Counted from the stretch's first letter, positions 1-8,220 are shown. The stretch is DNA of 20,331 nt from Rhodobacterales bacterium (GCA_009992615.1 JAACVA010000209.1:1-20331); one strand, 5' to 3'. Numbers and translations: made by a program. The notes: generated by a model from the sequence alone, not told the origin.

Positions 1-885
1 GCCTGCGCCCTCGGGGATTTGCACGGCAATGGCTGCCTCCTTTTGCAGCGATTCTGTCGCACCGCGCAGGGCCTGCGCCCAGGTCAGATCGGCGGTTTCG
101 CGCAGCACCCCGGCGAGGGCGCGGGTAAAATCGCCATACCAGTTCGACAGATCATCCTTGGCGCCCAGCGGAAATTCGAACGAGCGCTGGTTGGATTGCG
201 AAGAATAGAGAAACGCAAAATCCCCCTCCAGCGGCGGCGATGGTGGACCAGAGGAAACGACAGGTACCACCACTTCGGGCACTCCCACTATGGTGTTCGG
301 GATGCACCGTTGCGCCCCCACTGAAGGCCCGAGGGCGCGAAAGCCGGTGGCGGAATGACAAGCGTCGATAATCGCAACCAACATCGCGCCGGTGTCGAGG
401 ATTGCCTGAAACAACGGCTGGAATTCATCCTCCGCAATGGCATTCTCGACTGCGCCGATCGCGCCGCGCCAGTTTTTCACATCGGCGGGCAGGAAGATTT
501 CATCATATTCCTCCGCCTTGTCGCCGTTCAGGTCAGGCACAGTGGCGCCAAGACCGGAGAAATAGAAGATCACCTGATCGCCCGGCCCGGCCTTGTCCGC
601 CAGATCGGCCAACCCGGCCAGGATCGCGGCGCGGGTCGGCACGACGGGCGGCGCGATGCCGTCGGGCACCACTGCGGCAGGATCGGCCAGCACCTGAACC
701 GAGGTCGCGCCCCGCGCCAAAAGCGTGCGCGCCATCAGGCCGACATCGTTGACAGGGCCGCGCAGATCGGCGTCGAGATACAAATAATCGCCAACCCCAA
801 CAAGCAGGGCGTGCACCTCGGCCCGGGCGGGCGGCGCGGCGACGATGCAAGCCCCGGCGAGGGCAAAGGTGAACAGCATTTTCAT
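1..885 (-). CDS. Exported caspase-like (peptidase C14) family protein, catalytic His replaced by Leu; 3' end outside window
   Basis: The reading frame is open from the ATG at 885 to the window edge (295 codons visible, C-terminus missing). It opens with a signal peptide (about residues 1-22, ending PPARA before EVHALLVGVGDY), so the protein is probably periplasmic. The fold is recognisable as the caspase/metacaspase p20 core: LLVGVGDY, a GPVNDV segment (about 43-48), the strand VIFYFSG (105-111), PDLNGD and YDEIFLPAD (about 117-135), and IIDACHS (172-178). C176 in DACHS is the expected nucleophile. The matching catalytic histidine, normally in SGHG, is Leu112 here (SGLG), one base from a His codon. 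The protein may therefore be an inactive pseudo-caspase, unless this is a sequencing error. An upstream ATG at 895 hits a stop after four codons, which supports the 885 start. The family call is firm; substrate and role are unknown. Confidence 0.85.
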   Translation of the reverse strand, partial: MKMLFTFALAGACIVAAPPARAEVHALLVGVGDYLYLDADLRGPVNDVGLMARTLLARGATSVQVLADPAAVVPDGIAPPVVPTRAAILAGLADLADKAGPGDQVIFYFSGLGATVPDLNGDKAEEYDEIFLPADVKNWRGAIGAVENAIAEDEFQPLFQAILDTGAMLVAIIDACHSATGFRALGPSVGAQRCIPNTIVGVPEVVVPVVSSGPPSPPLEGDFAFLYSSQSNQRSFEFPLGAKDDLSNWYGDFTRALAGVLRETADLTWAQALRGATESLQKEAAIAVQIPEGAG

Positions 886-1068
886 GGCCCCACCATGGCT
901 CAGCTCGCCCGATGCCGCAAGATTCCAGCGCCTTGCGAGGAAAAATGTCATGGCGTCATGCTCCGTTGCGCGGCGGGGCGATGCGGCGCGGGCCAAGCCC
1001 GGCGATCTCGCGTGCCCGCACTTTTCGGGCCGCGGCACGCCGGCCCATGGATGGGGCCGGATCTTGAT

Positions 1069-1084
1069 TTGACCGTCTGGTCAA
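1069..1084. promoter_or_regulatory. Palindromic operator-like site upstream of deoC
   Basis: TTGACC, four bases (GTCT), then GGTCAA form a perfect 6-base inverted repeat 60 bases before the deoC start. Symmetric TTGACC/GGTCAA sites of this size are typical of TetR-type repressors. The left arm also reads as a -35-like TTGACC with an AAATTC hexamer 17 bases downstream, so a bound protein could block a deoC promoter. No regulator gene is visible beside it. The operator role is inferred. Confidence 0.4.
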
Positions 1085-1143
1085 TGTTGCCAAATTCCAT
1101 ACCCCGTGCCAAGGTTTCTCAACCGCCGCAGCCGGGGCAATCC

Positions 1144-2130
1144 ATGACCATCCTTGCCACCACCACGACCCACCTGCCCCAGATCGCCCTGCCGCGCAAT
1201 CCGGGCATGGCGCTGGACATCGGCTGGCTGCGCAGCGTTCAGGCCAACACCAGCGCGATCGAGCGCCGCGTCGCCAGCCTGCCGGGCCGCCGCTCGGTCA
1301 AGAACGACCATCAGGCGGCATGGCTGCTGCGGGCGATTTCCTGCATCGACCTGACAACCCTGTCGGGCGACGACACCCCGGCACGGGTACGCCGGTTGTG
1401 CGCCAAGGCCGCCCAGCCGGTACGTGCCGACCTGCTGCACGCGCTGGGGGTCGTCGAGGTAACCGCCGGGGCGGTCTGCGTCTATCACGAGATGGTGGAA
1501 CCGGCCGTTGCGGCATTACAGGGCACCGGCATTCCGGTGGCGGCGGTTTCCGCCGGGTTTCCAGCGGGCCTGTCGCCTTTTGCCCTGCGCCTGGCCGAGA
1601 TCGGTGAATCGGTAAAGGCCGGAGCATCGGAAATCGACATCGTGATTTCCCGCCGCCATGTGTTGATGGGCAATTGGCAGGCCCTGTATGACGAGGTACA
1701 GGCGTTTCGGGCGGCCTGTGGCGACGCCCATCTCAAGGCGATTCTGGCAACGGGCGAATTGGGAAGCCTGCGCAATGTCGCCCGCGCCTCGCTGGTCTGC
1801 ATGATGGCGGGGGCGGATTTCATCAAGACCTCGACCGGGAAAGAAGCGGTGAACGCCACCCTGCCCGTGTCGCTGGTGATGATCCGCGCGATCCGCGCCT
1901 ATCACACGCGCACCGGGTTTCGCGTGGGATACAAACCCGCCGGGGGAATTTCCAAGGCCAAGGACGCGCTGGTGTACCTGGCGCTGATGAAGGACGAGTT
2001 GGGCGACCGCTGGCTGCAGCCGGACCTGTTCCGCTTTGGTGCCTCATCCCTGCTGAACGACATCGAGCGACAGCTGGAACATCATGTGACGGGACGTTAT
2101 TCGGCGGGGTATCGCCATGCAATGGGCTGA
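1144..2130 (+). CDS. deoC: Deoxyribose-phosphate aldolase (DERA)
   Basis: This cytoplasmic class I aldolase splits 2-deoxy-D-ribose 5-phosphate into glyceraldehyde 3-phosphate and acetaldehyde, the last step of deoxynucleoside breakdown. The 328-residue product has the family signatures. FIKTSTGK carries the Schiff-base lysine K228. GYKPAGGI carries the second active-site lysine K264. EIDIVI supplies the conserved Asp165, and the early CIDLTTL strand (67-73) is also present. At about 330 residues it belongs to the longer DeoC type rather than the roughly 250-residue type. The frame is open far upstream, but the ATG at 1144 is preferred: an earlier ATG at 1084 lies inside an operator-like palindrome, and sequence before 1144 does not resemble DeoC. 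It precedes an ALDH16-like gene by 51 bases, which fits removal of the acetaldehyde product. Confidence 0.95.
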   Translation: MTILATTTTHLPQIALPRNPGMALDIGWLRSVQANTSAIERRVASLPGRRSVKNDHQAAWLLRAISCIDLTTLSGDDTPARVRRLCAKAAQPVRADLLHALGVVEVTAGAVCVYHEMVEPAVAALQGTGIPVAAVSAGFPAGLSPFALRLAEIGESVKAGASEIDIVISRRHVLMGNWQALYDEVQAFRAACGDAHLKAILATGELGSLRNVARASLVCMMAGADFIKTSTGKEAVNATLPVSLVMIRAIRAYHTRTGFRVGYKPAGGISKAKDALVYLALMKDELGDRWLQPDLFRFGASSLLNDIERQLEHHVTGRYSAGYRHAMG

Positions 2131-2157
2131 CGGTGCGCGGGGCGAGGTCGGAATTTT

Positions 2158-2181
2158 GAGTATTTTTACAAAGAAGAAACC
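2158..2181 (+). repeat. Dispersed intergenic motif, copy A
   Basis: A 24-base element, GAGTATTTTT then ACA then AAGAAGAA then ACC, fills the end of the deoC to ALDH gap and abuts the ALDH start codon. It matches copy B at 10170-10193 (minus strand) at 20 of 24 positions, and copy C at 18462-18485 more loosely. The purine-rich AAGAAG part may double as the ribosome-binding site here. Confidence 0.5.
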
Positions 2182-4530
2182 ATGAGCGTTTCTGACATTT
2201 ATCACACGATGGCGTATGGCCCGGCACCGGAAAGCGACGCTGAGGCGCAATGGTGGCTGGACGGCCACGACCGGGTGTTCGGCCTGTTCATCGCTGGCGC
2301 GTTCACCCTGCCGGGCGCGACATTCGAGACGCGCAATCCCGCGCGCGATCTGGGGCTGGCGCAGGTGACACAGGCGACGGCGAGCGATGTGGATATGGCG
2401 GTGGCGGCGGCGCGCAAGGCCCAGCCGGGTTGGGCCAGTGCGGGTGGCGCGGCGCGGGCGCGGGTGCTGTATGCGCTGGCGCGGCTGGTGCAGAAACAGG
2501 CGCGCATGTTCGCCGTTCTGGAAACGCTGGATACCGGCAAGCCGATCCGCGAAAGCCGCGACATCGACGTGCCCCTGGTGGTGCGGCATCTCTACTACCA
2601 CGCCGGGATGGCGCAGTTGATGGACAGCGAACTGCCCGGGCGCGTGGCGCTGGGGGTGTGCGGGCAGATCGTGCCCTGGAACTTTCCCTTGCTGATGCTG
2701 GCCTGGAAGGTGGCGCCGGCCATCGCCATGGGCAACACCGTGGTGCTGAAGCCCGCCGAATACACCCCGCTGAGCGCGCTGTATTTCGCCGAGCTGTGCG
2801 GCCAGGCCGGGGTGCCGCCTGGGGTGGTGAACATCATCACCGGCGATGGCACGGTGGGCGAGGCGATCGTCGATCACCCCGGCATCGACAAGATCGCCTT
2901 TACCGGTTCGACCGCAGTGGGGCGGCGGATCCGCGAACGCACGGCGGGCAGCGGCAAGGCGCTGACGCTGGAGCTGGGCGGCAAGTCGCCGTATATCGTG
3001 TTCGACGACGCAGACATCGACAGCGCGGTTGAGGGGCTGGTCGATGCGATCTGGTTCAATGGCGGGCAGGTGTGTTGTGCGGGATCGCGCCTGTTGGTGC
3101 AGGAAACCATCGCCGCCGATTTCCACGACCGGTTGCGCGCCCGCATGGCCGGGCTGAGGGTCGGCGATCCGCTGGACAAGTGCATCGACATCGGCGCCAT
3201 CGTCGATCCGGTGCAGTTGCGCGCGATTGCCGAAAAGGTGGGCGGTTCGCGCGGCGAGGTGTTCCAGGCCGGTCCGGCGCCCGAAGGCTGTTTCTTTCCC
3301 CCGACGCTGATCACCGGGCTGGCCCCGGCCGATCCGCTGATGCAGGAGGAGATATTCGGCCCGGTCCTGGTTTCGACCACCTTCCGCACCCCGGCCGAGG
3401 CGGTGGAACTGGCCAACAACACCCGCTATGGCCTGGCCGCCAGTGTCTGGAGCGAGAACATCAACCTGGCGCTGGACATCGCGCCAAAGCTGGCGGCGGG
3501 GATCGTGTGGGTCAACGCCACCAACATGATGGACGCGAGCGCAGGGTTTGGCGGGGTGCGCGAAAGCGGCTTTGGCCGCGAAGGCGGATGGGAGGGGCTG
3601 GCCGCCTATACCCGCGCCGCAGGCAGGAGTGAGGCGTTGAAACCGCTGGCCGCCTGGCCCGCGCCGAAAGCGCCGAAAGTCGGCGGGCTGGACCGCACCG
3701 CCAAACTGTATATCGGCGGCAAGCAGGCCCGCCCCGACGGCGGCTATTCCCGGCCGGTCTGGTCAAAATCCGGCGTGCTGCTGGGCCATGCCGGCCTGGC
3801 CAACCGCAAGGATGTGCGCAACGCCGTCGAGGCGGCGCAGGCCGCGAAGGGCTGGTCGCGCAGCACCGGGCATCTGCGGGCGCAGATCCTGTTTTATATC
3901 GCCGAGAATCTTTCGGCGCGGGACAGCGAATTCACCCGACGCATCGCCGACCTGACCGGCGTCAGCGCACAGGCCGCCGCGGCAGAGGTGGCAACCTCGA
4001 TCGACCGGCTGTTCCATTGGGCCGCCTGGGCCGACAAGAATGATGGCGCGGTCAAGGGCGTGCCGATGCGCGTCGTGGCTTTGGCGATGAACGAACCCGT
4101 GGGTGTCATCGGCCAGTTCGCGCCCGACGCCACCCCGCTGCTGGGCCTGGTGTCGGTCATCGCGCCCGCGCTGGCGATGGGCAACCGGGTGGTGAGCGTG
4201 GCGTCACAACCCTATCCCCTGGTGGCAACGGATTTCTATCAGGTGCTCGATACGTCGGATCTGCCGGCGGGCGTCGTAAACATCCTGACCGGCGATCACG
4301 CCGACCTGGCACCGCACCTTGCCGGGCACATGGATGTGGATGCGGTCTGGTCCTTTTCATCGCAAGGCATTGATACGGCGATTGAACGCGCCTCGGCGGG
4401 CAACCTGAAACGCACCTGGGTAAACCACGGGCGCAGCCGCGACTGGGGCGGGGCCGACGGAAAATCGCACGATTTTCTGATGGCGGCGACTGAGGTAAAA
4501 ACCGTCTGGATCCCTTATGGCGAGGGCTGA
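2182..4530 (+). CDS. Two-domain aldehyde dehydrogenase, ALDH16-like
   Basis: This 782-residue protein has a complete NAD(P)-dependent aldehyde dehydrogenase in residues about 40-485 and a second, shorter ALDH-like domain in about 500-780. The first domain has PWNF (165-168), the LKPAEYTP cofactor loop (189-196), FTGST (240-244), the general base E264 in LELGGK, and the nucleophile C298 in GGQVCCAGSR. It also has EEIFGPV and GGVRESGFGREGG. The second domain keeps degenerate echoes of the fold (VGVIGQFAPDATPLLG, APALAMGN, VVNILTGD) but no catalytic Glu or Cys. This architecture is that of bacterial ALDH16, in which the C-terminal domain is structural. The link to deoC suggests that acetaldehyde from deoxyribose 5-phosphate is a substrate; that is inferred from context. 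The start is taken at the ATG just after the AAGAAG-rich leader. Confidence 0.9.
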   Translation: MSVSDIYHTMAYGPAPESDAEAQWWLDGHDRVFGLFIAGAFTLPGATFETRNPARDLGLAQVTQATASDVDMAVAAARKAQPGWASAGGAARARVLYALARLVQKQARMFAVLETLDTGKPIRESRDIDVPLVVRHLYYHAGMAQLMDSELPGRVALGVCGQIVPWNFPLLMLAWKVAPAIAMGNTVVLKPAEYTPLSALYFAELCGQAGVPPGVVNIITGDGTVGEAIVDHPGIDKIAFTGSTAVGRRIRERTAGSGKALTLELGGKSPYIVFDDADIDSAVEGLVDAIWFNGGQVCCAGSRLLVQETIAADFHDRLRARMAGLRVGDPLDKCIDIGAIVDPVQLRAIAEKVGGSRGEVFQAGPAPEGCFFPPTLITGLAPADPLMQEEIFGPVLVSTTFRTPAEAVELANNTRYGLAASVWSENINLALDIAPKLAAGIVWVNATNMMDASAGFGGVRESGFGREGGWEGLAAYTRAAGRSEALKPLAAWPAPKAPKVGGLDRTAKLYIGGKQARPDGGYSRPVWSKSGVLLGHAGLANRKDVRNAVEAAQAAKGWSRSTGHLRAQILFYIAENLSARDSEFTRRIADLTGVSAQAAAAEVATSIDRLFHWAAWADKNDGAVKGVPMRVVALAMNEPVGVIGQFAPDATPLLGLVSVIAPALAMGNRVVSVASQPYPLVATDFYQVLDTSDLPAGVVNILTGDHADLAPHLAGHMDVDAVWSFSSQGIDTAIERASAGNLKRTWVNHGRSRDWGGADGKSHDFLMAATEVKTVWIPYGEG

Positions 4531-4649
4531 TGGTCGCAGACCACTGTACTTGGCCGACGTGATGACCTATCTAACAACTGTCTACACGGCTGGCCGAGTG
4601 GGTCACGAGCAGTACAACAATCAAAAACCAACAAACGAGAACCCCCCGA

Positions 4650-5690
4650 ATGACCGCCCCCGCCCCGCGTAATGTATCGCCCCAGATTTCCGCCCGAAAC
4701 TGGGTTCAGATTTTGGCGAAATATCGCGATCCGCATCACGGACGCAGCGCCTTTGAACTGGCAGTCAGCCTGGTGCCTTATCTGGTGATATGGGCGCTGG
4801 CGTGGTGGCTGCTGCCGGTGGCGCCCTGGGCGTCGGTCGCGCTGGCCATGCTGAACGGCGGTTTCCTGGTACGGCTTTTCATCATACAGCATGATTGCGG
4901 GCATGGTGGATTCTTCCGCAACCGTCACGTGTCGGACTGGACAGGCCGCGTTCTGGGCGTGTTGACCCTGACCCCCTATGACGTATGGCGGCGCACCCAT
5001 TCGATCCATCACTCTGCCGCCGGAAACCTGGACAAACGCGGCATCGGCGATGTGCATACCCTGACCGTGGCCGAATATTGTGCCCTGCCGCGCCTGCGGC
5101 GGATTCAGTACCGGCTGTACCGCAATCCCCTGGTGATGTTTGGCCTCGGCCCGATCTATCTGTTCTTGCTGCAAAATCGCCTGCCCCTCGGGCTTATGAG
5201 ATCCTGGACCTACTGGTCCAGCGCGATGGCCACGAACCTTATCATTGCGGGCGCGCTGTCATTGATCGCGTGGTTTGGCGGATGGCAACCGATCATGCTG
5301 ATTTTCCTGCCCACGGTTCTGGTCGGGGCATCGGCGGGGGTCTGGCTGTTTTATGTCCAGCACCAGTTCGAAGATACATTGTGGGACAAGAGCATCGACT
5401 GGCAATTGCACGATGCGGCGCTGCACGGCTCTTCCCATTATGATCTGCCGCATGTTTTGCGGTGGTTTTCGGGAAATATCGGCGTGCATCATGTGCACCA
5501 TCTGTATTCGCGCATCCCGTTCTATCGTTTGACTGAAGTGTTGCGCGACCATCAGGAACTTGCCACGTCCCAGCGCCTGACGATCCGCGAAAGCCTGGGT
5601 TGTGTGAAATTGCACCTGTGGGATGAACAGCAGCGCAAGCTGTTGTCATTCAGGGCGGCACGGGCGCTGTACGGTCGCAGCGCAGGTTGA
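4650..5690 (+). CDS. Integral-membrane fatty acid desaturase
   Basis: A 346-residue di-iron membrane desaturase/hydroxylase of the fatty acid desaturase family. It shows the three histidine boxes that bind the iron pair: HDCGH (81-85), HSIHH (117-121) and HHVHH (280-284). Hydrophobic segments fall at about 37-57, 62-80, 162-176, 193-210 and 214-236, as expected for a multi-pass inner-membrane enzyme with the active site on the cytoplasmic side. It probably introduces a double bond into an acyl chain of a membrane lipid. Substrate and position cannot be read from the sequence, and related enzymes also act on carotenoids or sphingolipid-type substrates. It follows the ALDH gene by 119 bases on the same strand, enough room for its own promoter, and no metabolic link to deoC is evident. 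The start has a GAGAA-type leader. Confidence 0.88.
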   Translation: MTAPAPRNVSPQISARNWVQILAKYRDPHHGRSAFELAVSLVPYLVIWALAWWLLPVAPWASVALAMLNGGFLVRLFIIQHDCGHGGFFRNRHVSDWTGRVLGVLTLTPYDVWRRTHSIHHSAAGNLDKRGIGDVHTLTVAEYCALPRLRRIQYRLYRNPLVMFGLGPIYLFLLQNRLPLGLMRSWTYWSSAMATNLIIAGALSLIAWFGGWQPIMLIFLPTVLVGASAGVWLFYVQHQFEDTLWDKSIDWQLHDAALHGSSHYDLPHVLRWFSGNIGVHHVHHLYSRIPFYRLTEVLRDHQELATSQRLTIRESLGCVKLHLWDEQQRKLLSFRAARALYGRSAG

Positions 5691-5821
5691 TCACAGCCGT
5701 TGGTTTCGGCACAATAGCCCTGCGTTGCCGCTGAAAAGGTCTTGCACTGATCCCTCACCGATTTTTTTCATCAAAAACCAGAAACCGATCAAGCCAAACA
5801 GCGTGCAGCCTGTTTTACGGT

Positions 5822-5856
5822 AAAAACGCCGGGGTGGTGCTATGGCCACCCCGGCC
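5822..5856 (-). terminator. Rho-independent terminator of the leftward AAA operon
   Basis: A perfect 10-base stem (5828-5837 with 5846-5855, GCCGGGGTGG and its complement) has an 8-base loop. Read leftward it is followed by GTTTTTA, a proper U-tract. It begins 5 bases past the stop of the DUF1523-type gene and so closes the six-gene operon. The desaturase ends on the other side and could use the same hairpin less efficiently. Confidence 0.75.
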
Positions 5857-5860
5857 TTTG

Positions 5861-6505
5861 TCATTTCGGCTTCCAACTGTCGAACCAACGGCGCAGGCGG
5901 CCTTTCTTGCGCTCGGCAAAGGCATCAACCTTGTCCCATGCCTCGCCGGCATCTTCGACCAGCGGGTCAATCGAGCGTTCACGGAACTGCAACCACATCT
6001 GCCGCGCCACCAGGATCAGCACCAGAAACACCACCAGAATAACAATGTTCAACCAGGGAATCAGCGTTACATCTGGCCCATCAATCGGGCGCAGGCCAAC
6101 GGCATTGGGAAAAATCGAGATGAATTCATTGCGCCAACCATAGTGGCGCATCACCACCCATTGCGGATTGTCCCGACTGGAAATCCGATCGCTGGCCTCA
6201 GCCTGAAGATTTGATGAATCCAGCTTGAAATAGGGCGGCCAGCCCCAGCCCGTGTCTTCGTTGCGGTATACGATGGGTTTGCCGTTCGGGCGGATCGTTT
6301 CAATGAAGCGCACGTCGCGATTCACCGTCGTCGGGGTGTTGGCGACATCGGTCTGCGCCCAGAAGATTTTATTTTCGCCCACATCAACGCGCCGCACCTC
6401 GGTGTTGACGATGCGCACAATGTCCTGTTGCGGCATGGTATAGTGCAGGAACCCGCCCACGACCAAGATCAGCACGCTCCAAAAGGCCCATTTCACATAA
6501 CGCAT
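5861..6505 (-). CDS. DUF1523-type membrane protein
   Basis: A 214-residue protein with a hydrophobic helix at about 5-24 followed by HYTMPQQDIVRIVNTEVRRV, an opening typical of the DUF1523 family. A roughly 120-residue polar domain comes next, with many Trp and Tyr residues (GWGWPPYF, MRHYGWRNEFISIFPNAVGLRPI). A second membrane helix lies at about 148-168, then a basic tail (about 196-214, ERKKGRLRRWFDSWKPK). The central domain most likely sits outside the membrane, with both ends in the cytoplasm. The ATG at 6505 is chosen because AAGGAG lies five bases upstream; a GTG one codon earlier is too close to that site. It is the last gene of the leftward operon, 9 bases after its neighbour. The biochemical function of the family is unknown. 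Confidence 0.8.
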   Translation of the reverse strand: MRYVKWAFWSVLILVVGGFLHYTMPQQDIVRIVNTEVRRVDVGENKIFWAQTDVANTPTTVNRDVRFIETIRPNGKPIVYRNEDTGWGWPPYFKLDSSNLQAEASDRISSRDNPQWVVMRHYGWRNEFISIFPNAVGLRPIDGPDVTLIPWLNIVILVVFLVLILVARQMWLQFRERSIDPLVEDAGEAWDKVDAFAERKKGRLRRWFDSWKPK

Positions 6506-6514
6506 CACAACTCC

Positions 6515-6784
6515 TTACCAGTAATTGATCGCATAGATCAGCGTACCGATCACGATCACAGGAACAACATAGACACCGAGGATCAGTTTGCGACGGACCG
6601 AGCCGTCATATTCCGCCAGACCGGCGCGCACGAACTCTTCGCGGTCGCCCCCGATCTGTTCCGCCTCCCAGCGTTCTTCCAGCCTTTCGCGCCGGACCGA
6701 CCGGGAATAGATCGACACCAGCACATAAATGACACTCAGCCCCACGAACCCCATGAGCGCCAGACGGGCAAGGGCGAAAACCAT
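6515..6784 (-). CDS. Small two-helix membrane protein, unknown function
   Basis: An 89-residue protein with a membrane helix at about 3-26 and a second at about 67-87 (RKLILGVYVVPVIVIGTLIYAINYW). The loop of about 40 residues between them is strongly charged (SRSVRRERLEERWEAEQ, then GGDREEFVRAGL). The positive charge next to both helices places this loop in the cytoplasm, giving a hairpin topology. The start has AAGGAG seven bases upstream, and that site overlaps the stop codon of the preceding gene, so the two are translationally linked. I do not recognise a family. Its position between the 450-residue protein and the DUF1523-type protein suggests that it could anchor or sense for the operon's soluble components. 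Confidence 0.8.
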   Translation of the reverse strand: MVFALARLALMGFVGLSVIYVLVSIYSRSVRRERLEERWEAEQIGGDREEFVRAGLAEYDGSVRRKLILGVYVVPVIVIGTLIYAINYW

Positions 6785-6787
6785 GAC

Positions 6788-8140
6788 CTAACTCCTTACA
6801 CTGCCCCAGGGCCCAACACGGCGGGCCCTGTCGCGCGCGGCCACGGGCGGCGGGGCCGCATCGTCCATGCCCGGTTCACCGCCGAACAGGGCGGCACGGG
6901 TGCCGGCCTTGTCCACCTGATATTCACGCTCCAGAAAATCCGCCACATGCTGCTGGCGCGGTTCTGACCAGGTGCGATACAGTTTATAGAACAATTCTTT
7001 GTGGCAAATGAACAATTGCCGCACATCCAGCGGCGTCAGTTCTGCCAACAGCATGTTGGCCAGATCGCGGTTTGGCCCCGGCGCGCCGCGGAACGTATAG
7101 AAATAGGCCGGGTGTTCCGATGTGATGCGCGGCCATGTCCCGCCCCCCTCAACCCAGCGCACGAGATCGCCCAGGCCCAGAAACGCCTCGGGCAGGCTGC
7201 GCCCCAACTGCCGCGCGATGGCACGCAGATCGGCGCGGGTGGCCTTGCCGATGTCCAGTTCCCGGGTTGCGGCGGCATCTATCAGAATGAAATCCATCTT
7301 CTGGCGCAGGATAGCGGCGGCATCGACATTGCGCGCCTTGACGATTGGTTCAATCAGACCGTTCTGTTCCAATGCACGGGCGATCGAATTCGGCTGGTCC
7401 ATCCCGATGATCGTCGCCTCGATTTTGGGATCCTCTGTAAAGGCGGCCGGTTGCGCGGCAATCACGAATTTTTTCTTCAGCGTATGGAAAACATAGGATC
7501 CGCCGAAATGCGAGGTCCAGAAATCACCATGGTCGAACACCATCCGCTTCAGCGCGACAGGGTTGCGCGTGACATCGCCGGTGCGCTTGGCCAGGCCGAT
7601 CATCTGCGCGATCAGCACATCGTCCCACCAGGCATCCCGGCGGCTGCGGAATTCGTCGATCTTGCCGGCCAGCGTATGGGCATCGGCAACGTGGGATTGT
7701 GTCGTATCCGCCTCGATCACGATCTTTCGGATGTCGAACAGGCGCGCCGGGCTGGAAATCTCGAACACCGAATTGGCCAGTTCCCCCGCCACCGCATCAC
7801 GGGCCGTCAGGGCAAACAATTCAGATTCATTGCTCTCGATAAAGGTTTTCAAAATCAGGCGATTGGTCGAAAATGCAATGTTCAGCAACGGCGCATGTTT
7901 CTGCTCAAGGCTCAGCAGAATGAACTGGCGATTGCAGCCATTGGCATTGAGATAGCGGTGATCGCCCAGTTCATCCCCCACCTCGGGGGAATAGCCCGAC
8001 AGGTCAATGTGGAAATCGGCCAGTTGCGTCACCTTGCCGGTCAGTTGTTTCAAGGCGCGGTTATAGCGTTCAACCAAGGCGGGGGAATTCACCTCGATCA
8101 GCCCGCCGAACATCAGCCCTTTTTCGATCAGGCGTTTCAT
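6788..8140 (-). CDS. Uncharacterised 450-residue protein, possibly DUF6638 family
   Basis: A soluble, mixed alpha/beta protein without signal peptide or membrane helix. It begins MKRLIEKGLMFGGLIEVNSPALVERYNRAL, and its last 35 or so residues are Ala/Arg/Pro-rich and probably disordered. Visible landmarks are a Trp-rich FRSRRDAWWDDVLIAQM segment, KKKFVIAAQPAAFTEDPKI in the middle, and a C-terminal helical part (LLAELTPLDVRQLFICHKELFYKLYRTW). I recall proteins in this gene position in Rhodobacterales being labelled DUF6638, but could not check that. A strong AAGGGGGG leader precedes the ATG. It lies directly downstream of the AAA ATPase gene and ends inside the ribosome-binding site of the next gene, so it is expected to be co-produced with the ATPase. 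No catalytic motif was recognised. Confidence 0.82.
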   Translation of the reverse strand: MKRLIEKGLMFGGLIEVNSPALVERYNRALKQLTGKVTQLADFHIDLSGYSPEVGDELGDHRYLNANGCNRQFILLSLEQKHAPLLNIAFSTNRLILKTFIESNESELFALTARDAVAGELANSVFEISSPARLFDIRKIVIEADTTQSHVADAHTLAGKIDEFRSRRDAWWDDVLIAQMIGLAKRTGDVTRNPVALKRMVFDHGDFWTSHFGGSYVFHTLKKKFVIAAQPAAFTEDPKIEATIIGMDQPNSIARALEQNGLIEPIVKARNVDAAAILRQKMDFILIDAAATRELDIGKATRADLRAIARQLGRSLPEAFLGLGDLVRWVEGGGTWPRITSEHPAYFYTFRGAPGPNRDLANMLLAELTPLDVRQLFICHKELFYKLYRTWSEPRQQHVADFLEREYQVDKAGTRAALFGGEPGMDDAAPPPVAARDRARRVGPWGSVRS

Positions 8141-8220
8141 GCCGCCCCCCTTTGCATGACCAGGTGCCGCAGACCGGCGCTCTGCAAGACAACGCAGCGC
8201 AGCGGGGCAAGGACAGCCAT
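8137..8220 (-). CDS. Possible 27-residue ORF bridging the AAA gene and the next gene
   Basis: Two bases after the AAA ATPase stop codon an ATG opens a 27-codon frame (MAVLAPLRCVVLQSAGLRHL then VMQRGAA). Its TGA overlaps the ATG of the following gene as ATGA. GAGG touches the ATG directly, which is too close for an ordinary ribosome-binding site. It may only serve to carry ribosomes across the 82-base gap, or may be chance in a GC-rich gap. Nothing in the peptide is recognisable. Confidence 0.2.
   Translation of the reverse strand: MAVLAPLRCVVLQSAGLRHLVMQRGAA

Noticed and set aside
355..1143. Upstream extension of the deoC frame
   Set aside because: It overlaps the caspase-like gene on the opposite strand and the operator-like palindrome, and its translation does not resemble DeoC.
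4531..4543. TGGTC-GCA-GACCA inverted repeat right after the ALDH stop
   Set aside because: The arms are only five bases with a three-base loop and no T-run; too weak to call a terminator or operator.
5691..5888. 65-codon minus-strand ORF (with FGLIGFWFLMKK segment) between the desaturase and the AAA operon terminator
   Set aside because: It spans the terminator hairpin and the end of the DUF1523-type gene, has no ribosome-binding site, and the hydrophobic stretch is short; most likely chance in an AT-richer gap.
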